Assembly (NCBI RefSeq): GCF_031143425.1
Contig: NC_090447.1
Span: forward strand, 23,657,426 to 23,721,425
DNA from: Pleurodeles waltl
Lineage: Eukaryota; Chordata; Amphibia; Caudata; Salamandridae
Direction of reading: 5' to 3'
Length of the DNA stretch: 64,000 bases
Shown here: positions 52,897 to 62,733 of the stretch, piece after piece
How positions within the stretch are numbered: the first letter of the stretch is position 1
How the letters are laid out: each line of letters starts with the position of its first letter
The notes under the pieces: model-generated
The model's database searches: none
Seen by the model: only the letters and a program-made list of their open reading frames with translations
Told to the model about the DNA's origin: nothing
Position numbers and translations under genes: made by a program

Positions 52897-53494
52897 GGGG
52901 TGGTGTGTATGATGTGTGGGGTGGAGTATGTGTATTTAAGTGAGTTGAGTGTGGTGGTGTGTGTTGTTTTGTGTGTGGATAGTGTGTGGGTGATGGTGTT
53001 GAGTGGCTGTGGCTGTTATGTTTTGGATGCTGGTGTCTCGCTCTTGCCTTCTTTACGATTTTGTAAGCGTAGGGGTTTGTGGGTGATGTGGGTGGGTGTT
53101 TTATATTGTATTGTGTGTGTGGGAGTGGTGTGTGTATGTGTATCAGGTGTGTGGGATTCAAATCGTCCAATGTGGGTGAGTTTTGTTCGTTGGTGTGTAT
53201 TCTGACCGCGCCGGTGTGTCCCGCCAATGGAATACCGCGTTTGAATGACCGCCGCGTGGATTCGTGGGTCGTAATGGGATGGGCGTATTTCTGTTGGCGT
53301 GGCGGTGGAGGTTTGGTCACCTCCACCTTTCCGACGACCGCTGGTCTGGCGGTCTGTTGTGGCGGTCGGATTTTCGGAGGTTTGCCTTCTGCGGGTCAGA
53401 ATGACCGTGGCGGGTTTCCGCGACCGCGGCGGGATTATGGAGGATTTCTGACCGGCGGTAGGCGCCTTTTACCGCCGAGGTCAGAATGACCACC

Positions 53495-54084
53495 ATAGTG
53501 TGTCCCTGCAGGCCTCGCCCCCACTCGCCTCGCCTGATGGACTTTGGGTGTAGTAAAGGATGAGGGCTGAGGTCAAGGAGTTTTCATTGGATCCTAGACA
53601 CCATAAAATGATGTCATGTGAGGCATCTTCTTGCAGCCTCTGCCTCAGGGCTTAAACTCTGGAACCCTAGCAGGAGACGTTTGATCTAGTCACTGAAGAA
53701 AGGTGGAGGAGATTTATCAGATAATCACTGGGAAACACTCCAGACCCTTGTCGCCAAGGTGTGGAAAAATGAGGTCCGAGGCCAGCATGTGGGGGAATCT
53801 TTATAGAGTCCACTGTTGTCAAGTCTGACCGGTGCCTGGAGGATATTCATAGGGTGAGGGACTGAGACAAGATGTAGTTATCAAACATGACACCTCTTAG
53901 AAAGGTGTTGTGAATAACTGTTTAAGCTTGAGAAAAGTAGCTTATTTTAAAGAAGCGCTAGTATTTCTGGTAAGCATCCCTACGCTGCTGGAGGCAGGTT
54001 GCCATAGTTATCAAGAGGTGGGTAGTAAAAGGGACCATCACTTCCTCTTGTCAACAGAGCACTGTTTGGTCTGGGTAAGGCTTT
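53495..54084. other. Unassigned sequence right of the Harbinger element
   Basis: It begins with the ATA duplication. No gene or clear repeat was recognised. Confidence 0.35.
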
Positions 54085-54255
54085 ATCTGTTCTAACGATG
54101 GATTATTAGGTAAGAACAACGTCTCAATGATGGACCTTTAGGTTTGGGTTAGGCCCCAATGATCCGGTGTTAGATTTGGGTTCGGTGTGAAAGATGGGTT
54201 GTTAGGTCTGGGTGAGGTCACAATGGCCCTTTCTTAGGTCTTGATAGGGGTTTTG
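54085..54255. repeat. 32-bp minisatellite, first segment
   Basis: Diverged copies of a unit containing TTAGGTCTGGGTAAGGTCTC and AATGATCC. The same unit recurs at 55085-56060 and 59960-61055. Confidence 0.7.
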
Positions 54256-55084
54256 CTTCACTACGAACCAAGATGAAACACACACACACTGAAAGGAATT
54301 TCTGGTATGCAACTCTTAGTCTAGGAAATACATTTATTAAACCACTCTGTGAGGCTCGCAAAGAAAGGTCAAAAGTGTACAACTGAAAGTGCACGTTTAA
54401 AAATGGTCACAGCAATAAAATAAAAATATGTACAAAGAATACTCTGCTTCAATCTATAAACAGCACATATATATATAAGTATATAGGTATATATTCATGC
54501 ACAATGCAAAGCAAATAACAAGAATTAAAAATGCATCACCATGGGGCCCAGTTGAATTCACTTCATCCCTTCTGCCAGCAACAGGCTGTTGAACCCGGTC
54601 TACCCTCAAAGGAATTTGTGACGGACACAGATGTCACTGTTCCTCCAGAGCTCAAGCCACTTCACTGTCAATTTGGTCTCGGTCTCTTATATACCTTAAA
54701 CAAGCAAGAGAGGAGAATTCTAGAACCCCCCCCGCTCCATAAGTAGTTGTTCAAAAAATGCTGGCTACTTCAGGTCAGTTTTGAAAGGAACACATTGGAA
54801 CTGACCAAGATCCCAGGGTGCTTCTCCAAAACCAAACCGTTCCCTGCTGTACCATAAACATCATCCTACTACATCCTTATCTCCCTGACTCCCCCATGTT
54901 ATGCGTTAGCCCTCGATGAGAAAGAACACGCAGACGCGTAGAGTGAAAACATGAGCGAAAAACACATTGCATAACATGGGCACGGAAAAATAACACGCAG
55001 CTTCTGCACTACTAGCATGGCAATGGCTAAAACTAAGTTAAGCATAAAATGAAGTCAATAATAAAAATTAATCTGGTGGTCACC
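54256..55084. mobile_element. Unclassified insertion inside the 32-bp minisatellite
   Basis: The array is interrupted by about 830 bp of unrelated A/T-rich DNA. It has a minus-strand AATAAA near 54330 and an unusual CGTAGAGTGAAAACATGAGC segment. Size and polyadenylation signal suggest a solo LTR, but no terminal TG/CA or duplication was proven. Confidence 0.35.
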
Positions 55085-56060
55085 AATGTGAGCCTTTGGT
55101 AGGTCTGGGTAAAGTCTCAGTGATCCTTTGTTAAGTCTGGGAAAGGTCTCAAAGAACCTGTTTTAGCTCTGAGTAAGGTCTTGGTGATCCTTTGTTAGGG
55201 CTGGGTAAGGTTTCAATGATTCTTTGTTCAGTTTGGATCACATTTCAGTGACCCCTTCTTAGGTCTGGGTAAAGTCTCATTGATCCTTTCTTAGGTCTGG
55301 GTAAGGTCTCAATAAACCTATTGTAGCTCTGGGTAAGGCCTCAATGATACTGTTTTAGGCCTGGGTAGGGTCTTAGTGATCCTTTGTTTGGTCTGGGTAA
55401 GATCTCAGTGTTCCTTTGTTAGATCTGTGTAAGGTCTAAATGATCTGTTGTTAATTGTGAGAAATTCTCAGTGTTCCTTTGTTAGCGCTTAGGGTCAGAT
55501 CTCAATAATCATTTCTTGAGTCTGAGCAAGTTCTGAATTATCCTTTGTTGGGTTTAGTTCAGATCTCTATGATCCTTTGTTAGGTCTGGGTAAGGTCTCA
55601 GTCAGCCTTTGTTAGGTCTGCAGAAAATGTCAGGGATTCTTTGTTAGGTTTGGGTAAGGTCTCAGTGATCCTTTGTTAGGTTTGGGTAAGATCTCAGGGC
55701 TCCTTTGTTAGATCTGGGTAAGGTGTCAAAGAACCTGTTTTAGCTCTGGGTAAGGTCTCAATGATCGTTTGTTAGGTCTGGTTAATGTCTCAATGATTCT
55801 TTGCTCAGTTTGGGTCAGGGCTCAATGACCCTTTGTTAGGTCTGGGTAAGGTCTCAATGAACCTGTGTTAGCTCTGGGTAAGGTCTCAATGATACTTTGT
55901 TAAGTCTGGGTAACATGTCAGTGATCCTTTGTTGGGTCTAGGTCCAGTCTCAATGATCCTTTATTAGGTCTGGATAAGGTTTCAATGATTCTTTGTTAGG
56001 TTTGGTTCATTTCTCAATGATCCTTTGTTAGGTCTGGGTAAGGTCTCAATGTCTTTTGGG
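55085..56060. repeat. 32-bp minisatellite, second segment
   Basis: About thirty diverged copies of a 32-bp unit (GATCCTTTGTTAGGTCTGGG plus TAAGGTCTCAAT). Confidence 0.9.
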
Positions 56061-56195
56061 TGAAGGGCCTTTTAGAGCTCTCCCTTGTCGGTGGCAGCGG
56101 TGGCCATCTTTCTGGTAGGTGACGGGTGGGGGGGTCTAGTTGCTTGTTCTGTGGCCTCGGCCCGATTGCCAATCGGCATTTAAGCCGATGGGGAT

Positions 56196-57137
56196 GTGGC
56201 CGCACAGCGGAAGCGTGCAGCGGGTGCACCAAAGGCAATCCCGTCTGCACCCGTTCGTGCCCGACAGGGCCCGGGGACCCGGCTTCCTGAACCACAATTT
56301 CAAACCCCCTCACTGCAGAAGTATACCAGACAGGAGCTTTTAGACATCCGATCTAGAAAAACCCACGATGGATGTGACCATGTTGACCTCAACCAGATTA
56401 AAGGATGGAGGTGTGGGATATGTAACTGGGAACCTAAAATTGTGGGAAATAGAGATAGCCCAGTGGCGAAGCCACAAGCTCTGAACCAACAAGTGAAGCC
56501 AGGAGATAAGACCCTACAATACATTAAATATGGCTTGATTAACGAGCGCTCATTGAGCAAACACTGTGTGGAAATAAAGGAGATGATTGTAGCCTTTAAC
56601 TTAGACTGTCTTTATACAACTGAACCATGGGCCAGAGAGGACTCTAACCCTGATTGTTTTGGTTGCCTCTCCCCGGATTACTTGCTTTCCATGCTTGACA
56701 GGATTGGTAAGAAGGGAGGGGGTCTGGCACTAATATTCAGGAATAATTTGCATTGTACACTTGAACCCATCAAGATCAGCCCGGTACTCTGTGAAGGGAG
56801 CTATTTTAAGATAAGACAACAATATTCCATACTTTTTGAGGGCTTATTAATTTATCGCCCTCCAGGCCCGAAAAACGCCTTTCTATCTTATTGGCCGGCT
56901 CTGATTGAACCTATTGCCATGGCCCCTAAGGCACTAATATTGGGCGATTTCAACATTCATCTTGAGGATACAAAGCACTTAGCAATAGCGGAGTTTCTAG
57001 ATCTGATGGCGAGTCTGGACTGGGATGGTACAAGCACATCTCCTACACATTCTGCAGGACATACGCTAGAAGCAATTTTAATTTGTCATGATAATTTTTG
57101 TAGACTAGACAACATTGGACAGATCACCATTTGCTAA
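56196..57137 (+). pseudogene. LINE endonuclease region
   Basis: A 313-codon frame opens with a basic segment and a CDHVDLNQIKGWRCGICNW cysteine pattern. The endonuclease motifs follow: YGLINERSLSKHCVEIKEM, TTEPWARED (the conserved E), GGGLALIF, and LILGDFNIHLED (the conserved D and N). The last conserved SDH block is missing because the frame changes near 57115. The enzyme nicks target DNA to prime reverse transcription. Confidence 0.7.
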
Positions 57138-57709
57138 TCATAAAGGCTGCATGCATTTTGGCCTCCACTAATGTTTCTCCAACCCTTACATTTTCTAGAC
57201 AATGGCACAAGATTGAGGAGCAGAGCCTGGCTAGTGCCCTTAAGGCTGGCTGGAATCAGGCAAGAGAAACCACCACCTCAGAGTGGGAGGATTTTGAACA
57301 GGGACTTAGAGGGGCCATTGGTAGGTTGGCCCACCTGGTTAAATTGGGGCCAAAGCCTGAGAGGACCATATCCTCACCATGGTATTCGGGGGAACTAAAA
57401 AACTTACAGAGAATATACAGAGGCCAGGAAAGGAGATGGAGGTTCTTCCAGAACCCTGAGGAGAGAGCCACGCTAAGAGCTCAGCTTGAGAATTATAAAT
57501 CAACAATCAAAAAAGCGAAATCAGATTTCTTTACCCACAAAATTAAAGAAGCGGACAGAGAACTCTTTAAGGTTGTCTGCACCCTAACGTCTCCCCCCTG
57601 CTCCCCGGCGTTGGAGAAGTCTCCGGACTTCTGTCAAAGGGTCGCTGATTTCTTTAAGAATAAAATTATCCAGCTTCACGCTAACTTCCAGCAGCCCCCA
57701 CGGAGCTGA
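57131..57709 (+). pseudogene. LINE linker between endonuclease and polymerase
   Basis: A 192-codon frame overlapping the end of the endonuclease frame. It contains charged helices such as WYSGELKNLQRIYRGQERRW and YKSTIKKAKSDFF, then FCQRVADFFKNKI. These are typical of the region just before the polymerase in CR1/L2-type LINEs. It ends at a stop at 57707. Confidence 0.6.
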
Positions 57710-57808
57710 GAGGGGAAGACCAAGGAGCAGTTCGGTCCGAGATTCGGGACCCAAGCTTACCTGTTTTTCACCTTTACAGGCATTTAAAATTAAAGAATTA
57801 CTGGGCGA

Positions 57809-59451
57809 GTGAAATCAGGATCACCCTTGGACCCTTGTCCTCCCAAGTCCCTAAAACTTGTTCCTGATCTGGTTTTGACCGCCCTTAAACCGGTCTATCA
57901 AGAAATTCTGACGGAAGGGCGCTTTCCTCCAGCCTGGAAGGAATCCATTGTGATTCCTCTCACTAAGAAACCGGGTGGGCAACCCAATGAATTACAAAAT
58001 CTACGGCCATTTCTCTACTCCCCGCCACAGCTAAAATATTGGAGAAACATCTTAACATCGGATTGGCTAGTTTCCTTCAGACTAGTGGGGTCCTGGACCC
58101 ATCACAATATGGGTTCAGCAAAGATCACAGCACGGAATCCGCTCTGGTCTCCTCTGTGGACATCATCCGGAGGAAAGTTGATCAGGGGGAAGGTGCCATC
58201 CTTGTACTTTTGGACCTCTCTGCGGCATTTGATACTATGGGCCTGATTACAACTTTGGAGGACGGTGTTAAACCGTCCGAAAAGTGACGGATATACCACC
58301 TACCGTATTACGAGTTCCATAGGAAATAATGGACTCGTAATACGGTAGATGGTATATCCGCCACTTTTGGGACGGTTTAACACCGTCCTCCAAAGTTGTA
58401 ATCAGGCCCTATATCTCTACATTTGCTGTTACAACATCTTTATCAAGCAGGTGTTAGAGATAAGGCCCTTGATATACTAAAGTCTTTCCTCTTGGATAGA
58501 TCAATCACAGTCAGCTGCGGAGATTACAGGGCTCTCCCTTTTCAACTTCCCTGTGGGGTTCCACAGGGATTGTCACTTAGCCCCACCTTGTTTAGCTTAT
58601 ATGTGGCCCCATTAGCCAGACTTGTCCGCTCATTTGGATTTCAAGTGGTACCTTATGCCGATGACACCCAGTTGATTATACCAGTCAACCAGAACTGGGA
58701 GGGAGTGGCAGATAGGTTTCACACATGCATGAGTGAAAAGTAACAATTGGATGAGTAATAACTGGTTGAAATTGAACGGAGAGAAGATGGAAATTCTCCT
58801 CTTCCGCCTGGACACCAATATATGGGGCTCTCGATTGTGGCCAAAGTCTCGTAATGAATGCCCAGTTTCAAGTTCTTCGGTAAGAAACCTTGGAGTGTAA
58901 TTTGACAGGACTCTCTCCTTCGAGCATCAAATTAACTGTACGGTTAAATGCTGCTACTGGTGCCTAAAAATGTTAAAGAAAATGTTTCCTTTTCTTCAAA
59001 AAGAGCTCAAAATTCTGGTGACTTTAGCACCAGTGATTTCTAAACTTGAGTATTGCAATGAGCTGATGCTTCATATCAAGGTCTCTCTCAGTAGACTGCA
59101 CTTGATTCAGAATGTTGCGGCTTGTTAGTTCTGGCTCTTCTGAGTTTTTCATCGGCTAGCAGTAGCCTAGGACAGTTGCATTGGCTGCCGGTGGAAAAAC
59201 GGGTTACATTTAAAACCCTCTGCCTTACTTACAAGGCTTTCCATCAGGAAGGCTGCAATTATCTAAGCTCGACCCTACGGCCGTACCGGCCAGGACGTCA
59301 GCACAGATCGTCTGCTTTGGATCTCATATGTATCCCTTGTTGCCGTACGGCTGGATGGGGGGACAAAGCCTTCTTAGTTATAGCGGCAAGACTCTGGAAT
59401 TCTCTTCCACTGTTCATCAAGATAAACTTGGCTATCTTCAGACTAGGATAG
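57809..59451 (+). pseudogene. LINE reverse transcriptase and C-terminal region, interrupted
   Basis: Fingers: ILTEGRFPPAWKESIVIPLT. Palm: LDPSQYGFSKDHSTESAL, then LVLLDLSAAFDT with the first catalytic D, where the MITE is inserted. After the MITE: FQLPCGVPQGLSLSPTLFSL and VPYADDTQLI with the YADD pair. The C-terminal region (59122-59451) has LGQLHWLPVEKRVTFKTL and ARLWNSLP, typical of CR1/L2-like LINEs. Several frame changes occur before and after the MITE, so the copy was not active apart from the insertion either. Confidence 0.75.
58239..58409. mobile_element. 171-bp palindromic MITE in the LINE polymerase
   Basis: GGGCCTGATTACAACTTTGG opens the element, and its inverted copy closes it. 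The arms match at about 75 of 78 positions. A TAT duplication (58236-58238 and 58410-58412) flanks it. Removing it with one TAT rejoins the LINE frame exactly. Confidence 0.9.
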
Positions 59452-59557
59452 GCCCCCTTTCTCCTTCGTGGCCCCTCTTTACCACTGTTCTTTTTGATAA
59501 CACTGGTATTTGGCCCCTCTCTTTACTCTTTTAAGGACCCTCTCTGACATACTGCTA

Positions 59558-59903
59558 TAGCCTTAGAACCCGCCGTAGCGGGCTCTACCGGCTATTAAAG
59601 GCCCGCTCCCCGCGTTAAATGCCCGAGCCGAAGGTGAGGTCATTTAACAAGGGAGAGGGACTTTAATAGCCGGTAGAGCCCGCTACGGCGGGTTCTAAGG
59701 CTATTAGAACATTCGGCCACTCAGGGCAGAATGTTCTATTAAAAAAAAAAAATGTTCACGGAGCCCGAGGGGATTAAAATCCCCTCGGGCTCCGTGAGGC
59801 TTTGTTCACAGCTGTTGCTGTGAACAAAGCGAACATTGGAATTTTGGCGCTGCGGGCTTTTACCGGCCAGTAAAAGCCCGCAGCCTTCCAATGTTCTAAT
59901 AGT
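59558..59903. mobile_element. Hairpin-chain insertion in the LINE 3' UTR
   Basis: Perfect 43-bp inverted arms lie at 59558-59600 and 59661-59703. Immediately after comes a second unit bounded by CTATTAGAACATT and its inverse (59701-59713, 59890-59902). It contains three more hairpins: CACGGAGCCCGAGGGGATT with its inverse, CTTTGTTCACAGC with its inverse, and CTGCGGGCTTTTA with its near-inverse. The LINE text appears to continue on either side (GCTATAG ... TCTTTAG). Confidence 0.75.
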
Positions 59904-59959
59904 CTTTAGTGCTTCGATGCTACGGCCGGAATGCGCTTTATAAATAATCCACAATACAA

Positions 59960-61055
59960 TACAATCTGTTGTTAGGTGTCAGTAAGTTCTCAATGATTCT
60001 TTCTTATGTCTTGCAAAGGTCTCAATTATCCTTTGTTAGGTCTGGTTAAGGTCTCAGTGTTCCTTTGCTAGGTCTGGGTAAGGTCTCAATGATCTGCTGT
60101 TAGGTCTGGGTAAAGTGTCAGTGATCCTTTGTTGGGTCTAGGTCCGGTCTCATTGATCCTTTGTTAGGTCTTGATAAGGTCTCAATGATCTGTTGTTAGG
60201 TGTGAGTACGTTCTCAATGATCCTTTCTTATGTCTTGGAAAGGTCTCAATTATCCTTTATTAGGTCTGGTTAAGGTCTCAGTGTTCCTTTGCTAGGTCTA
60301 GGTAAGGTCTCAATGATCTGCTGTTAGGTCTGTTTAAGGTCTCAGTGTTCCTTTGTTAGGCCTTGGTAAAGTCTCAATGATCCGTTGTTAGGAGTGAGTG
60401 AGGCCTCAGTGTTCCCTTTTTAGCTTTGGGTCAGGTCTCAATGATCTTTTGTTAGTTCTAGTTAAGGTCTCAATGATTCTTTGTTAGGTCTGGGTAAGGT
60501 CTCAGTGAGCCTTTGTTAGATCTGGGTAAAGTCTCAGTGATCTTTTGTTAGGTCTGAGTAAGATCTCAAAGAACCTGTTTTAGCTGTGGGAAGGGTCTCA
60601 ATGATCCTTTGTTAGGTCTGGTTAAGGTCTCAGTGATTCTTTGTTCGGTTTGGGTCAGATCTCAGTGACCCTTTGTTAGGTCTGGGTAAGGCCTCAGTGA
60701 TCCTTTGTTGGGTCTGGGTAAGGGCTCAATTAACCTGTGTTAGTTCTGGGTAAGGTGCCGGTGATCCTTTGTTGGGTCTGGGTAAGGTCTCAATGATGCA
60801 TTGCTAGATTTGGGTCATTTCTCAATGATCCTTTGTTAGGCCTCAGTACGGTCTCAGTGACCCTTGTGTTAGGTCTTGGTAAGGTCTCAATGAACCTGTA
60901 TTAGCTCTGGGTAAGGTCTTGGTGTTCCTTTGTTAGGTTTGCGTCAGGTCTCAATGAACCTTTGTTAGTTCTGAGTAAGGTCTTAAAGATTCTTTATAAG
61001 GTTTGGGTAAGGTCTCAGTGAGCCTTTGTTAGTTCTGAGTAAGGTCTTGATGTCC
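59960..61055. repeat. 32-bp minisatellite, third segment
   Basis: It continues the array interrupted by the LINE, with about 34 diverged copies. Confidence 0.9.
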
Positions 61056-61159
61056 GGGTGATAAATCTAGGATGTGCAGAAATCCATTCAAGGGGTTCAG
61101 AACTAATCAGATGGACACAGGAGCCCTTTAGTTTGTGGTAGAATGAACCTGGGGCGGGG

Positions 61160-61720
61160 AGGAAATAGGAATTAACAGGTCTCTTTCGGTAGTGATTGGC
61201 ACAGACCAGCGAGTCACAATACCGCGCCTTGAAGTGAGCAGGCCCAGGTGGAGACGCTGTGCTTACAGACCCTGGAGTCACACCCCGCGCCTTGAAGTGA
61301 GCAGGCCCAGGTGAAGGTGATGTGCTTGCAGACCAGTGATTCACAAGCCCGCGCCTTGAAGCCAGCCGGCCCGGGTGAAGGCGCTGTGCTTGCAGACCAG
61401 TGATTCACAAGCCCGCGCCTTGAAGCCAGCCGGCCCGGGTGAAGGCGCTGTGCTTGCAGACCAGTGATTCACAAGCCCGCGCCTTGAAGCCAGCCGGCCC
61501 GGGTGAAGGCGCTGTGCTTGCAGACCAGTGATTCACAAGACCGCGCCTTGAAGCCAGCCGGCCCGGGTGAAGGCGCTGTGCTTGCCGACCAGTGATTCAC
61601 AAGCCCGCGCCTTGAAGCCAGCAGGCCCGGGTGAAGGCGCTATGCTTGCAGGCGAGTGATTCACAAGCTCGCGCCTTGAAGCCAGCCAGCAGGCCCGGAT
61701 GAAGGCGCTGTGCTTGCACA
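61160..61720. repeat. 64-bp CpG-rich tandem array
   Basis: Eight units at exact 64-bp spacing (GCGCCTTGAAG at 61223, 61287, 61351, 61415, 61479, 61543, 61607 and 61671). Each contains GCTTGCAGACCAGTGATTCA. The central copies are nearly identical. Confidence 0.92.
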
Positions 61721-62169
61721 GGAAGCCGTGGGTGTAAATACCTTTACCTCCCCGCAGGGTACCCGACGAAGACTCCAGTGCCTCGGAAGCGCCTGAAGGC
61801 ACAACTGTCGGCCGACAACAATAGCGCTACGCGGTTTCCAACACACGGCGGCCTGCTCTGGTTACTGCCGCGCCTCGCCCGTCCGGGGGCTGTTTACCTG
61901 TGAGTGACAAATGTGTGTGTATTATTAGAGAGCTGAGGCACATGGCGGGGGCCAGGAGGGATCACAGCAGGGCAAACAAGGTGCTTAGAAATGCTTCCTA
62001 GAAATGCACCTCTGAAAAACAAAACACCACGAGGCGCTGTACCGCTGCAGGCACGAATACTTCAACGTGTCCTCCCGCCCAGTCTTACATCATCAACAGT
62101 AACGGCGCTAGATTAATTGTACCTTTGTTTCATGACGTCTGGTTGGCAGCAGCGTAACACAAAACCTTC
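61721..62169. other. Unassigned GC-rich then mixed sequence
   Basis: CpG-rich DNA at about 61740-61900 next to the 64-bp array. No supported gene. Confidence 0.35.
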
Positions 62170-62733
62170 ACACACTGCCACTGACTCAGACACTCACATA
62201 CTCAGGGACACAGACTCACACACAGAGGCACACACAGAGGCACACACAGGGACCCGCGTTCACACACTACCACTGACTCAGACACACACTAACATACAAA
62301 TAGACACAGATTCACACACAGAGACCCACGTTCACTCACTGCCACTGACTCATACTCATAGACACAGACTCACACACACAGACACACACAGGGACCCGCG
62401 TTCACACGCTGCCACTGACTCATACACACAGACTCACACACACAGACACACAGAGCGGCCAGCATTCACACACTGCCACTGACTGAGACACTCACACTCA
62501 TAGACACAGACTCACAGACAAGGGCACACACAGGGACCCACGTTCACACACTGCCACTGTCTGAAATAGACACTCACATTCTGATAGACACAGACTCATA
62601 CACAGGGACCCACGTTCACACATTGCCCCTGACACAGACACACACTTACATTCATGTAGACATAGATTCACAAACAGAGGCACACAAAGGGACCCGCGGT
62701 CACACACTACCACTGACTCAGACACTCACATAC
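62170..62733. repeat. CACA-rich compound minisatellite
   Basis: Irregular units of about 60-100 bp contain CAGGGACCCRCGTTCACACA, CTGCCACTGACTCA and GACACAGACTCACA. It is broken by the LTR at 62734. Confidence 0.85.

Larger units (their letters stand above)
43501..53494 (+). mobile_element. PIF/Harbinger DNA transposon, 9994 bp
   Basis: The left end GGCCCTCATTCTGACC and the inverted right end GGTGGTCATTCTGACC share TCATTCTGACCTYGGCGGT. The element is flanked by a 3-bp ATA duplication (43498-43500 and 53495-53497). It carries a HARBI1-type transposase on the plus strand and two Myb/SANT-like genes on the minus strand. In the family, transposase plus a Myb-like partner are both required, and the partner aids nuclear import and TIR binding. 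Three minisatellites account for about 2.3 kb. The subterminal regions are rich in GGCGGT-type CpG motifs, possible binding sites. The transposase has one premature stop. Confidence 0.92.
56061..59959 (+). mobile_element. CR1/L2-like LINE, near full length, inserted in the minisatellite
   Basis: It enters the 32-bp array after GGTCTCAATG and leaves it before CTGTTGTTAGG. The 3' end is a short ACAAT microsatellite after GCTTTATAAATAATCC. The order is an amino-terminal region, apurinic-type endonuclease, linker, reverse transcriptase and carboxy-terminal region. It is disrupted by several frame changes, a 171-bp MITE and a hairpin element. A 5' GC-rich start (about 56090-56200) is present, so truncation is slight at most. 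The clade is inferred from remembered protein motifs. Confidence 0.8.
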
